Notes under the pieces: generated by a model
Told to the model about the DNA's origin: nothing
What the model saw: only the letters and a program-made list of their open reading frames with translations
Databases searched by the model: none
NCBI GenBank assembly: GCA_009760855.2
Contig: WPIO01000029.1
Coordinates: forward strand, 3,503,501-3,567,500
Length of the DNA stretch: 64,000 nt
Source: Cristatella mucedo
Lineage: Eukaryota; Bryozoa; Phylactolaemata; Cristatellidae
Reading direction: 5' to 3'
Made by a program: the position numbers and the translations under genes
Part shown: piece by piece, positions 12,401 to 22,672 of the stretch
How positions within the stretch are numbered: position 1 is the first letter of the stretch
How the letters are laid out: every line of letters begins with the position of its first letter

Positions 12401-13677
12401 GCTGTTGAATCGGCTAGTATTGTAGTATTGTTGTATGTCGTGGCATGCATATACTGAATAGCGGCTGTGCATGTTATGTTCACAGCAGTTAGATAAAGAG
12501 CAGCAGATATTGTTGCTAGAATCCACCTCCCTTGGTTCCTCTTGCTAGTTCGCTAATGCTGTCGTATGAAGTCTAAAAAGATGTAACTTTCAGTAGGCAA
12601 GACCCTTGCGTACCTGTGTACAAACTGGCAGTGCAGTGTCTGCACTAACTTAATAGCAAATGCAAATTCTGGCTGGGGGCCTGTGATTTTGGCGGGAGGA
12701 AAATATTGGTACTATATACACTGTACGGAGCAAGAACACTTGGGCCGAAGACTGGCCATTCTACATGCTGGCCAGTCTTCGGCCCAAGTGTTCTTTGAGG
12801 TGTTGCTTGGTATGGGAACTTGCACCGATGCTCGGCCACTGTGGCCATGGTGGCCGCTTCCTTGGCTCTGAATCACGATGCAGTTCGAACTCGGATGTAG
12901 TTGCACAGCTGTTAGCATTCGCCACCGTAGGCTGTCCAAAGCGAGTCAGGCAGCTGTAGGCACAAACTTTGCTGTACGTGTCTTCCTCGTGAGGTGAGAG
13001 GTAAGACTGGGATTAGGTATCTGGGCTGACCCTACTGTTGTGGCTGGCTGTTGATAAGAGCTCTGATAACGATGGTCAGGTGCCGACAGGGGAGGACGTG
13101 ATGGTGAGCGGCGATGGCACGCTAGGTAAGGCGGTCGCTCTTCACGACCTCGGTCCCGAGGTCGTGGTTTCGAATCCTGCGGTGGGCGATCCTTTATATT
13201 GCTGCTGCAAGCAGTGGTGGTAGCCATTAAGGCTCTTCTGCCGCTATACAAAAGGAGGCTGTTAGATCAGCGAGTAGCTGTCTGAAGTCACCACTGCCTG
13301 CAAACGAGTCCAACTTGTAGCAAAAATGAGCACCGTGCTTAGCTTCCACGTCTGTCAAATCACATATGGATTATGTGTGTAGTGGCTCGTGTGTATGCTT
13401 CTCAGAGTTTTTGCCTTGATTGATTATGCATGGCCAACTGTTTTTCTTGTTATTGTATTTTTCTTCTCTAAATGCAGTAAAGCTGAAAACGAGGATGCAG
13501 ACGAAGATGGCAGAGAGACAGAGTATACCGAGGATGGCAGCGTCATCCAGAGGAGAGAAGAAATTGGTCCTTGGAATAAAGCACAGGGCACACAGCCACC
13601 ATCAGCTACTGGTGCCACTGTGGAGGCAGCCCCTACCAATGGTAAGTGCGTAAGGCGTCACAAAGTTGGGGGAAAGG

Positions 13678-13750
<73 letters not shown>

Positions 13751-14229
13751 TCCTCGAAAGTGCAATTGCTTGGTCCTTCCATTTGCCCTTTCCAATATTG
13801 TCACGCTTGGACCATACCTGGCTTAGCGTCAGACGGACATCCAGGTAGCGACCTTTCGTGTGTGTGCCTTGTGTCACTGCTTGAGCAGAGCCAGTGACGT
13901 CGTCCGTTGTAGAGGGCGTTGACAGCGAGGCTGCTACTGCGCCAGCTGCAGCTCAGCCCAGCTCAACTGGCCCACTAGCAGCGGCAGCAGCTGTCCCTGG
14001 AGGTGACGGCTCTCGCGGGGCTGCTGCTGCTGCAGTTGGCCAGACCCCTGGCAAGTACGTGCCGCCTAGCATGAGAGGTAAGACTGCCACGGCCTCGAGT
14101 GGTGCCTCGCCGGCAGCACCATCATATCTGGGTATGAAATCAAGGAAGAAGACAGCACCCAACCTCACCAGCGAGGAGGACTTCCCATCTCTTGGTGGGC
14201 TTGCTGCAGAGAGGCCCTTTGACACGTGA
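9451..14229 (+). CDS. CDV3: CDV3 homolog (carnitine deficiency-associated protein 3 family), 4 coding exons
   Basis: Exons 9451-9681, 12124-12200, 13478-13641 and 13889-14229 join in frame (junction phases 0, 2, 1) to 270 codons; human CDV3 is of similar length (about 258). The start ATG lies in a good context (ACC before ATGG) and begins MADSLEDFFAKKDKSKKKGK, the family's acidic-then-lysine-rich N terminus. Exon 1 also carries a glycine run and a second lysine block. Exon 2 encodes the family hallmark DDGDWKDYEVEEEKDYSGLR. Exon 3 has the GPWNK motif. Exon 4 is alanine-rich and has KYVPPSMRG and the EEDFPSLGG motif near the end. All internal junctions are GT-AG. The protein is predicted to be soluble and largely disordered; the family's biochemical role is not well defined, so none is asserted. 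The stop codon at 14227-14229 overlaps a consensus splice donor, so an isoform with a longer C terminus is possible. Intron 2 carries two SINEs and a perfect hairpin; intron 3 a GA repeat. Confidence 0.9.
10680..11480 (+). repeat. LINE family 1 relic with RT motifs, in CDV3 intron 1
   Basis: Degenerate frames read VVLPDLSAALDT (RT motif A, usually LDLSAAFDT), then YGVTRGSVLSP (usually GVPQGSVLGP), then [12 protein letters not shown] (usually RLDYCNSLLAG). The order matches a CR1/L2-type reverse transcriptase. Stops and frameshifts are frequent; the YADD region is not intact. Confidence 0.8.
11598..11708 (+). repeat. tRNA-derived SINE, family 2 (shortened)
   Basis: GCTGGTTTAGCCCAGTGGTT AAGGTGCTG, then an internally deleted B-box region, then TTAGTTCTCTTGAGGCACTA and TACAAATGAATTATATTG. 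Confidence 0.75.
11720..11967 (+). repeat. LINE family 1, 3' end copy in CDV3 intron 1
   Basis: Starts with a degenerate AFDALKAYSSLPSCFTTS frame (usually [14 protein letters not shown]). It runs through TGCTTATGCGTGCTGACACT and a GTGCCTAGAACGAGCTTTAG region to a TTATTATTATTA tail. Confidence 0.75.
12255..12422 (+). repeat. tRNA-derived SINE, family 1, in CDV3 intron 2
   Basis: ATGGCTCACTAGGTAAGGTG (A-box side), GAGGTCGTGGGTTCGAATCC (B-box) and GGTGGGCGATCCTTTATGGC, then GCAAGCGGTGGTG, GGCTCTTAGGTCGCTATACA and the GAGGCTGTTGAATCGGCTAG end. It is near the family consensus. Confidence 0.88.
12732..12795 (+). repeat. Perfect 27-bp inverted repeat (hairpin) in CDV3 intron 2
   Basis: Arm 12732-12758 (AAGAACACTTGGGCCGAAGA then CTGGCCA) is the exact reverse complement of 12769-12795. 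The loop is 10 nt (TTCTACATGC). It lies between two SINE copies but shares no sequence with them. Confidence 0.95.
13110..13275 (+). repeat. tRNA-derived SINE, family 1, in CDV3 intron 2
   Basis: Near-consensus copy: GGCACGCTAGGTAAGGCGGT, CGCTCTTCACGACCTCGGTC, GTCGTGGTTTCGAATCCTGC, GGTGGGCGATCC, TTAAGGCTCTTCTGCCGCTA, AGGAGGCTGTTAGATCAGC. Confidence 0.88.
13681..13747. repeat. (GA)n microsatellite in CDV3 intron 3
   Basis: An uninterrupted AG run of about 67 bp begins about 40 bp after the exon 3 donor, purine-rich on the CDV3 sense strand. Confidence 0.98.
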
Positions 14230-15784
14230 GTGTTGCTGCTGCCAGCTAGGGCTTGGCGAGTCGCTTCTTGCGTCTGCTGGCGCCTTCTCTGCTTCCTCCA
14301 ATTATGTGCGGACACTTTATGGGCAAGCTGGCACCCTGCCAGGACGCGTGCTTAGTTTATTTGGTCGACACTGTCGGTAGGTGTGACATGATCCGAGGGA
14401 TTTGACCAGCTGTAGCACACTCTCAGAACGGTGCAGTGACAGTCTCAACTGCTAGCCCTGCAAGCCTTTACCCAGCCCGTGCTAGGAACGAGTGGCGAGC
14501 AAATGATGCAAACCATCGCTTAGCGTGCAGTGTATTCATGCATCATTCCTTGCAGATCGCGTACTTCGAGCTTCGATTCATAATTCACATTAAGTTTGGT
14601 ATTATATTCGTTCTAATTTGCTTCATTTTGGTTAAGCATGGCATTAAAATTAGCTTGTGTGCAAGATATATGTATCAGATAAACCATAAAATTACTTGAT
14701 TGTTTGAAATTAATCACATTTTAGCGATCATCGGGTGGGGGATTGGGAGCTGCAATGACCCTTGTCGGGAAGCACGTCCCAGAAGGGCATACTATGTCAT
14801 CGATGATTGGCCGGCTCATTCAATCCTCCCCCTAGAATATCAGCCCCTTAGAAATATCTGGCTATGGCTGTCGCGATGATAAAGACAAGATATAACGTGT
14901 GATAGATTATTAGACAGCAGTATGTTCATATAAAATGTAAGAGAACGTGGCCACGGCTGGGTGCGGCATTCCCGAGCTGTAGCAGCCTCATGGATTAATG
15001 TACCTAGAAGTTTATTTGAACCTTCGCCATTTACAGTTAAACTGAGTTGCTGAAGGTTTTGCTAGTCGACATACTTAGTGTGGTTTAGCGGCCTCTAGGA
15101 TGGGCGTTTAAAATATGGCACACGAGGTAAGCACCCTGACAGCCAGGGCAGGTATGGACCACGATTCGAAACATTTGGCAGATGATTGCAGATAGATTGT
15201 TCTGGGAATTAAAGTAAGACAATTTTTAAACTCAGCTTTTCGATATCGCCTGGCTTCGTGGGTATGCCATCAAGCCGAGCATCCAGTTAGCGACATTTGC
15301 ATACCCTGCACCGGACCTTCCCTGCTAAACTGCTAAAAGCGATAGGGCCTTAGAGCGACGATGATGAGAGATGAGCTATTACTTCCAGTTGAAGGAGCAC
15401 ACCACTAGTACACCACCGGCTCCCAAGGCATCGTAGTAATCTTATGTGAAATTTAAACGTAGAAAAGGCGAGTGATAGGATATCTACACAATTGAATAGG
15501 TGTTTGTGCCCAAGCACTCAAGAGAACTGGCTTTTTTTTCACTAATGGCCCTCAGTGCAGCTGGGCCCCTTGCAATAGATAGCCTCCACAGGCTGATGAC
15601 TGGCTCATAGCACCATGCAGCTAGTTGCTGGCTACAACTATTTCGAACGCAGACAAGTTAGCTTTTATAGCTCATAAATTGGTGTTGACTGTGCAGCAGC
15701 GTGTCAAGAAATGTAGGCCAGCCCAGCGGCACCCTGTGAATATCTGCCAGAGGGTTGGACCACGGCAAATGTCGATGAAGGGGT
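14230..15784. other. Region after the CDV3 stop, probable 3' UTR then unassigned sequence
   Basis: If the TGA at 14227-14229 is used, the 3' UTR runs into this region; AATCACATTTTAG near 14710 is A/T-rich, but no exact AATAAA with a downstream GT element is evident. No other gene recognised. Confidence 0.4.
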
Positions 15785-15885
15785 TACATTTATAGTAATA
15801 ATAATAATAATAATAGTATATTTGTGTAGTGCCTTTGGAGAACTAAATCTTTTTCAAGGAACTTTACAGCTATTGTACAGGAAGC
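15785..15885 (-). repeat. LINE family 1 tail fragment
   Basis: (ATA)n followed by TTTGTGTAGTGCCTTTGGAG, AACTAAATCTTTTTCAAGGA and ACTTTACAGC, the reverse complement of the LINE 3' end. Confidence 0.7.
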
Positions 15886-15941
15886 ATCATAAAATCAGTG
15901 GCACATATAACAAGCATACTATGGTTAGGTAGTGTGCACAT

Positions 15942-16098
15942 TGGTTGGTCTTAGCCCAGGAATAAGGTGCCTGCTCTTCACGACCCATATTATGGGTTCA
16001 AGTCAGATTGCTCACTGCACTCTGCATTGTGGTGGGGGACAGCCGTTAAGGCTCTTACGCCACTACTTAAATGAACGAGGCTGTCAAATCTGGTAACA
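15942..16098 (+). repeat. tRNA-derived SINE, family 1 (diverged)
   Basis: TTAGCCCAGGAATAAGGTGC, CTGCTCTTCACGACCCATAT, ATGGGTTCAAGTC (B-box), GCCGTTAAGGCTCTTACGCC, CGAGGCTGTCAAATCTGG. Confidence 0.75.
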
Positions 16099-16732
16099 TG
16101 TGCAGTGTCAGCATGCAAAAGCACACATAAGACAAATTTAATGCAGCATGTCTTGCTCAGACGAAATCGGTTAGCCTGTTTTGCCGAGGAGCAGAGCATG
16201 AACATCATCCAAGAGTGTCATCGGAGAATGATCACGAGAGTCACCGGAGGAGCATCATCCAAGAATGGAGCATCAGCCACGAGCCAGGCTCCCTTGAAGG
16301 ATTTGGGTGGCTGGGTTTCTCACTGTGGATATGCCTAATTCTTGGCAAGATGAAAAACGGATACTTCGTCTTCCTTGAATGCAAATAAATGATAATAAAT
16401 GCTTTATATGGTGAGCGTGGCCAAAAAGCAACCAATGGCTGGCTGGCGGTCCTTGACCGTGGTGCTCTTAGCTCGGCTGGCTTTCATCAATGTAAAGGAA
16501 CCTGCAAGCACATCAGCAGCAGCTGGGACCTATGAGCAAGTAAAAATCGCCGTTCCACTTGAAAATGTGTCACATGTGATAAGCTGTATGTCTTTTGTTC
16601 TCGGTCGAGTCGGGGCCCTCTATAGCTGGCTTGCAGTCTAGTGCCGGCCGCAGGAGTGATCAAAAAAAGGTAGTCGGCATGCTGGGGGGGGGGGCAGCAG
16701 CTGGCCTAATGGCTTGTATACTGTTAACACTT

Positions 16733-16878
16733 CTGGGTCTCAGATGAAAGGTAATGTGATCGCATTTCACAAACAAGGTCGTGGGTTCGATTTCTTCAGC
16801 TGGCAATCATGTATTGGACACTGCAAGCAAGGTAATAGCTGCAAAGACTGCCGTGCTATGCTATATTAATAAGGCTCA
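16733..16878 (+). repeat. tRNA-derived SINE, family 1 (diverged)
   Basis: GGTAATGTGATCGCATTTCA, AAGGTCGTGGGTTCGATTTC, then a degenerate GCAAGCAAGGTAATAGCTGC and AAGACTGCCGTGCTATGC. Confidence 0.65.
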
Positions 16879-16984
16879 CCTTCACTGTTTACATTTAGAA
16901 ATTGTGCCTACTGTGCCTGGTTTTGGTTCATTCCAGCACATATAATCTCAAACCAACAGCTCATCTCATATACCTGCCCCCGGA

Positions 16985-17073
16985 TCCTGCTCAGGGGTAA
17001 GGTGCTTGCTCTTCACGACCCGAGTCTTTCGGTGGTTGATCCTACACTGACTACTGCAAGCGGTGGTGATACC
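16985..17073 (+). repeat. tRNA-derived SINE, family 1 (truncated)
   Basis: CAGGGGTAAGGTGCTTGCTC, TTCACGACCCGAGTC, TCGGTGGTTGATCC and GCAAGCGGTGGTGATACC. The B-box is partly deleted and the 3' half is lost. Confidence 0.65.
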
Positions 17074-17179
17074 AGAACAACGACCTCGACGTATGTAAAA
17101 ATGAAAATGTGGCTGTTTTTCCTTAAAATAACTCTTGACGGTGTCTGAATCCCGGTGGCCTGCCACATTTTACCTATAC

Positions 17180-17520
17180 CTAGCACGAACCTCAAATCCT
17201 TTGGAGACCTTTAGTTCGTATGCTCCCAAAGCCTGGAAATCACAGTTCCGACGTGCGTCACGACATCCCCTGACTTGGCCACATTTAAAGAGAAACTAAT
17301 AACGTATCTATTTATTACAGCATTTAGTGAGTCCGTGTGATTAGTCTTTTACATGCTTATGCGTGCTGAGCCTGTGCATTTAACCCCTAACCTTACTATT
17401 AAGCTTTTTGTCGTTGGGCATTCTACCGCAAACCATTCGATTGTGCTTCCTTTGCTGCCGATTTAAAGTGCCTGGAAAGAGATTGAGTTCTCTGAGGGTG
17501 CTATATCAAATGTATTATTG
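17180..17520 (+). repeat. LINE family 1, 3' end copy
   Basis: CGAACCTCAAATCCTTTGGA GACC through TTCGTATGCTCCCAAAGCCT GG, the DLATFKEKLI-like frame and the TGCTTATGCGTGCTGA 3' UTR, to GTGCCTGGAAAGAGATTGAG, TTCTCTGAGGGTGCT and TATTATTGTTATT. Confidence 0.85.
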
Positions 17521-18239
17521 TTATTTTCCCGGTTTCCGATTGAAAGATGTGGGCTTCCGATTCACTTGAATTTTGGGGTGGGCTACTACTTATGGTGACT
17601 AGTGCTCGTGGGGGGCACATATATACACCCTGTTAGTAGTAAATTGAACTTCATCCTGGGAACGTCTTGAACTGCATTTTTGATCGTCAGTGAACTGAGT
17701 AAGTTCGTAAAACTATTATCCAAGTTTAGAGTCGCTTATCTTCTAAAATGCCTAAGTAACTCCGTGCTGAAGCTGTCCGTAGCTTAATGCCCCAAGGTAG
17801 TTGTTTATAAAAAGCTTTCTTGGACAATGGCCTCTAAACTTGTAAGTCTGTCTCAGTGCTTTTGACGTATTTTTGGGCCCCCTTACCACAATGGCAGTCA
17901 TCACTATAGGAACAGTTTCTGTAGGTCCTTCAATTTCTTGCATATTGAATCGCACTTATACTAATTTGTTCTGCTTAACTCATTGATATCTTGCATCTCT
18001 TTAAACCATGCCCGGCCCAGGGCTGCTCCTGCTCCGAAAAGACATTTTCCAACCTTGGCAGTTGCTGAAGGAATTGTGTTGGCTAATCACCTAATCGTTG
18101 TCTCTGAATGAAGACCATATCCAATACACTGAGTCAAAACCGACATTGATCTGAAACACTAACAGAACTGCGGTTGTTTTTTGGGCACATTCGAAGAATA
18201 CGTTACTTCTTTAAACGTTTCATCGGCTTAATTTGTATA

Positions 18240-18345
18240 GCATATTTCGGGGTGCAAGGAAATTTTACGTCTTGAGTATATGTTAGAGTTACTGACGGAG
18301 AGACATTACAGTTACATTACATTAGGAAGAAACTTTTTTATAGAG
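18240..18345 (+). repeat. LINE family 2, 3' tail fragment
   Basis: GTTACTGACGGAGAGACATT, then ACAGTTACATTACATTAGG. This matches the 3' ends after the coding parts at 19212, 22661 and (inverted) 59950. Confidence 0.5.
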
Positions 18346-18461
18346 ATCACCACTGCTAAACTTGTGACTGTACTGTTATGGAGAAATACAAATTCTACCA
18401 GTAGTACGGTCTAGAGCAGTCGACGAACCGGAAGCTATTAAGCCTGACATTGAATCATACG

Positions 18462-18542
18462 TACAACTACTGTCGAGGTCCAGAATCATTAGCCGATTCG
18501 TACGTACAACTACTGTCAAGGTCCAGCATCATTAGCCGATTC
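18462..18542. repeat. Two-copy 42-bp tandem duplication
   Basis: GTACAACTACTGTCGAGGTC plus CAGAATCATTAGCCGATTC recurs 42 bp later with two substitutions, separated by GTAC-containing linker bases. It lies just upstream of the LINE family 2 copy. Confidence 0.9.
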
Positions 18543-18629
18543 CTGTGTATGCTCTAATGTACCTTGCTGGCAACAAGATTGCCTGAATTGCATAAACTGA
18601 ATTGGACGAGCACTGTTGGTTTGCTAGTA

Positions 18630-19235
18630 AAGCTATTATGCCACTACAGCGGACTATGAATATGGCTGCAAGGCTGGTCTTCAAGTCCCAGCGGTTTGAG
18701 CACGTGTCACCTTTGCTGGAAGAGCTAGGATGGTTGCCGGTTGAGCAAAGGATACGGAGCAAAGTTCTTACGCTGACCCACAAGGCCCGCCACGGCTTGG
18801 CTCCTTCATACCTAGCTGAACTGCTACATCAGTTTCAGCCTGTTCGCGCCCTCAGGTCCTGTGTGGACAATAAATTAGCTGTCCCATTCCTCCGCTTAAA
18901 GACAGTTGGCGACAGAAGCTTTAGCTCTGCAGGTCCTAGACTGTGGAACTCGCTTCCACAATTCTTACGCAACGACATCTACTCTGCAACTGCCGACTAT
19001 GGCACATCTTTTTCAGCGGTCCTGAACTGCTACTTCTATGCTACTCACTACCTCAACTGCTCTCCTAACTCTGCTATGCTTCCCACTTTCTCTTTGTTGC
19101 GTGAGACGAAGTCTGTTGGCTACCGAATGCGTACCGAAAGCCGCTTAGGCTGTGAGTGCGCTATACAAAACTCTCCTGCATAACGCCCGCATGGTCTTTA
19201 TGACTTTGTGGAGTTACTGACGGAGATACATGTGA
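18630..19235 (+). pseudogene. LINE family 2, 5'-truncated copy with RT C-terminal frame
   Basis: One open frame to the stop at 19181-19183 encodes the conserved end of a CR1/L2-like ORF2: MNMAARLVFKSQRFEHVSPL, LPVEQRIRSKVLTLTHKARH, GLAPSYLAELLHQF, FSSAGPRLWNSLPQFLRND (a GPRLWNSLP motif typical of this part), ending ECAIQNSPA. It starts inside the RT C-terminal region, so it is a dead 5' truncation. The 3' UTR is short and ends GTTACTGACGGAGATACAT. Copies at 22085-22690 and 59955-60480 are very similar, so the family was active fairly recently. Confidence 0.85.
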
Positions 19236-20687
19236 GTCGTTACTGGCTACCGGCTTGTACTTGTAGACTATACAAGACTTGGCTCTTCTCTTCAGAATGC
19301 GACTCGGAGGATTGCTGCAATTCTCTTTTATTTTTGCTATGTCGATGTAGTTTTGTCTCTGTACTACTCCTAAGCACGCTGTACTTCGTTCTGCAGAGAT
19401 ACAACTTCCTTCGAAAAAGTCAGGGGTGGTGGAAAAGACCGCGACGGCAATGCAGCTGCACCAAGATTGGAACTAGCCAATAAGTTCGACGCTCTAAGCT
19501 CATAAGTACAATCTCATCGCAGGACGTCCACATGACCACTGACAGGAAGAAGATTAAGCTGCTGTTAATAAGAAATGGTTATCAAGTCGTTAATGCAACG
19601 TCATACTGCATTTTCAGCAGAGTGTAATGATTGCTTCATCTGTCACTGACTTAATAGAGACCCAACATGCTGGTTGTGGATACATTTAGTTAACAAATGC
19701 TGCGTTTTCTTGATGCTGCTGACGTTTAGTTGCTTAAAAAAGAGCAGTTTACCTGACAACTCGCAGTCATCCCTGAGAGTACAAGGGAGCTATTTGCCAA
19801 CTTATCGGACACGAGTTTTTTTCTGGTTGCCATTGACTGGTTATTGGGCAACATTGCGTTCTGGCAGTGGGATGGAAAGTTTTAGGAGCATTTTGCAATT
19901 TGTAGACTGCGCCTTCAGATTGCTTTAGTCTAATGAGTTGCTTGAGCTTTCTTGCAACAAGCTTTTCTGCAGCAGCGGCAGCCCATCGGTCTTATTGGTG
20001 TTAAGTGATGATAATAAAGACAAACGTGAATGTTGGAATGCGAGTTATGAGTATCAGCTATTCGAGTTAGCCTTGCAGAAGTAGGTTTGACGACGGGATA
20101 TAACTTGTAGCTAATGGGCCGACTTGGCACTCAAAAGGCCTGGAGTAAAAGCATGCAGAAAATGCACGGTCTACTTGATGGGTACATTTAATAATGCTGT
20201 GCCAAAAGATCAACGTACTGTGGGAGCCATCTCAAAATGTTGCCGAGTTTTATACAATTGGTGCAGAAGTTGTCAAGTTGCTTTCAGCAGCAATATGTGT
20301 AAATTTGCACTTGCTGCCACGTTGGTTTGCGTTCTAGGTTCGAAAAACATGCGTTTGGTGGCTTCGAGTAGGTTTGAAAACGATGGTTTTCCCGTGATAG
20401 TTGGCCAGCCGAAAAATCCATCCCGAAGACTATTAAGCACATATTCAGGAACGTGCAAGTGTTTGAGGTGTCCGGTCCTTCTAATGCTTGGGAATGGGCA
20501 GCACCTTGTTCGAGGCAAGGGAAGAACTCGTTACTGCAGTTACATAATTAGTTGACACTGGAACTACCCCTAAAGCCTTCTGGAGCACTAAACCACGGTG
20601 ATCTGCATAGATCGATAATTTTCCTTGAAGACTGAGAAGGTAGTTAAACTTAGTACGTGTAATAGGTAAACCGAGAGGATTGAGACC
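19236..20687. other. Unassigned stretch
   Basis: It has an open frame of 143 codons on + (20124-20555) without recognisable domains, and an overlapping minus frame (20273-20518) containing HVPEYVLNSLRDGFFGWPTI. Neither has supporting splice sites or homology that I can recall; the minus one looks a little more protein-like. Confidence 0.35.
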
Positions 20688-20765
20688 TAGGTTAATCCAG
20701 TGGTTAAGGTGCTCGCCCCGACCTAGATTTGGCTGGAGGTCGTGGACTCGGTATTGAGTGTAGTT
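20688..20765 (+). repeat. tRNA-derived SINE, family 2 (head only)
   Basis: TAGGTTAATCCAGTGGTTAA GGTGCTCGCCCCGACC, then TGGAGGTCGTGGACTCG (B-box-like). The LINE-type tail is missing. Confidence 0.65.
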
Positions 20766-21284
20766 CGCTGCCAACCCTAGTTAATCAGAAAGCTATTGGG
20801 TGGTTTCCATTTCTACTGAGTCATCGATTTTATAGCTTCGTTTCAAACTGATACCCGAGACGGTTGTTGAGATGTTTTTACATGTGCATCCTTGGTAACT
20901 TACTTGGCAGAGCTCAGACGGTGCTACAAAATGTACTCAAAAATCGTGACTCGAAAGCTACAGAAAGTAAACCAAGGTGATTGAATGCACGATTTGTTAA
21001 AATATTAATCGCACTTGCAGATGCTACGTTATAGTTGAATTATTATGGCCAGCAGTCCGTAAAACAACGAGATATTTTACATTAAATTTTTATCTAGGGT
21101 GATGATTTTTTGGGCTGACATTGTTTATGTACGAGCCAGCTAATTTCCAGATGTGTGAGGGTAACCGTCCTAGACGTTAGTGCATCGTCGTCCTGCTAAA
21201 GTTAGAGATGCAGTCATATCACTGAAGCGTCAAGCAATTACAGCCATGCCCTCTGATATATGCCACATTCAAGTTGGTGATTTG

Positions 21285-21672
21285 TGACTCACTTCTTGAC
21301 TTCTGTTGTTAACTACTCCCAGCTTTTCTTACCCGAGGGGATAAGACTGGTACAATCGATGCAAATCCTGCAGCAAGGGTTCCCTTTCATGAACGCAGCA
21401 GTTGCTACATTGCTCCACTTCTCACTAAACTGAGCTAGCTTCCCATCAAGTCAAGCACCACAACGAGTTCAAAGTTTCTCACTCACTTTTAGATCCCTTC
21501 ATTCTCTTTCTTCACCCCACCTACCCAAATTCCTATCCAATCCGTCTAGGCATAATTATACCACATGCTCTTCTTGCTGAGTCGTCTAGCTGTGCCTCGA
21601 ATCATTTGGAGATCGAAGCCCTTGGTTGGTTGGCTTCCTAAGCCCGGAACTCACTTCCAGCTGACGTATTTG
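21285..21672 (+). repeat. LINE family 1, 5' portion split by a later insertion
   Basis: Degenerate RT C-terminal region: CTCACTTCTTGACTTCTGTT (usually SRLDFCNSL), AATCCTGCAGCAAGGGTT, CATTGCTCCACTTCTCAC, CACTTTTAGATCCCTTCATT, ending AAGCCCGGAACTCACTTCCA GCTGACGT. It resumes at about 22673. Confidence 0.7.
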
Positions 21673-22672
21673 TCATTCAAACCGTCGGAATCTGCTGCAG
21701 CAACTGAGAAACTGAATGCTTGCCTTGCCGATATTCGATCCTGGATGTCAGAAAACTTCCTCAAATTAAATGATGATAAAACCGAACTGCTGCTCATAGG
21801 ACACCCTAAGCGTGTGGCTGGATTAAAAGACTGCTCTTCTCATAGGTGATACTATTGTGCGACCATCACCACGTGCTCGAACTTTAGGTGTCGTGTTCGA
21901 CAGCTGCCTCAATTTCAAAAGCTTCATTCAGAAGAATGCTTCTACAAGCCATCTCGTCCTATCCCTATCCAAGATTAGCTGTCGTCCACAGTGGCTTGTA
22001 AAAAACTTAACTGCCTCCTTAGTTCTGTCTCGGCTTGATTATTGTAATTCTCTTTTGGCTGGGCTACCAAAAAAGCGATTAGGCCACCTGCAGCTGATTA
22101 TGAATATGGCTGCAAGGCTAGTCTTCAAGTGCCAGCGGTTTGAGCACGTGTCTCCTTTGCTAAAAGAACTAGGATGAATGCCGGTTGAGCAACTGATACA
22201 GAGCAAGATTCTTACGCTGACCCACAAGGCCAGCTACGTCTTGGCTCCTCCGTACCTAGCTGAACTGCTGCATCAGTTTCAGCCTGTTCGCGCCCTCAGG
22301 TCCTGTGTGGACAATAAATTAGCTGTTCCATTCCTCCGCTTAAAGACAGTTGGCGACAGAAGCTTTAGCTCTGTAGGTCCTAGACTGTGGAACTCGCTTC
22401 CACAATTCTTACGCATCGACAACTACTCTCCTGCTGCCGACTATGGCTCATCCTTTTCAGCAGTCCTGAGCTGCTATTTCCATGCTACTCACTACCTCAA
22501 CTGCTCTCCTGACTCTGCTATGCTTCCCACTTTCTCTTTGTTGCGTGAGACGAAGTCTGTTGGCTTCCGAATGCGTATCGAAAGCCGCTTAGGCTATGAG
22601 TGCACTATAAAAAACTCTCCTTCGTAACACGCACATGGTCTTTATGACTTTGTGGAGTTACAGACGGAGATA
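21673..22672 (+). pseudogene. LINE family 2 insertion, longest copy, RT thumb to 3' end
   Basis: Frames: ESAAATEKLNACLADIRSWM, SENFLKLNDDKTELLLIGHP (the region just after the RT palm), frameshift near 21850, IVRPSPRARTLGVVFDSCLN, SLVLSRLDYCNSLLAGLPKK, MNMAARLVFKCQRFEHVSPL, an in-frame stop near 22175, then the C-terminal part to GPRLWNSLPQFLRID and ECTIKNSPS (stop 22625-22627). It is broken by at least one frameshift and one stop, and 5'-truncated. It sits inside an older family 1 copy. Confidence 0.85.

Noticed and set aside
16105-16338. Plus-strand frame as the missing C-terminal exon of CDV3
   Set aside because: A weak similarity (VTGG, SS, APL spacing) but no convincing acceptor in the right phase; two frames are open there.
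20124-20555. 143-codon plus-strand frame as a gene
   Set aside because: Long, but with no domain, no splice signals and unusual composition; the opposite strand is equally open.
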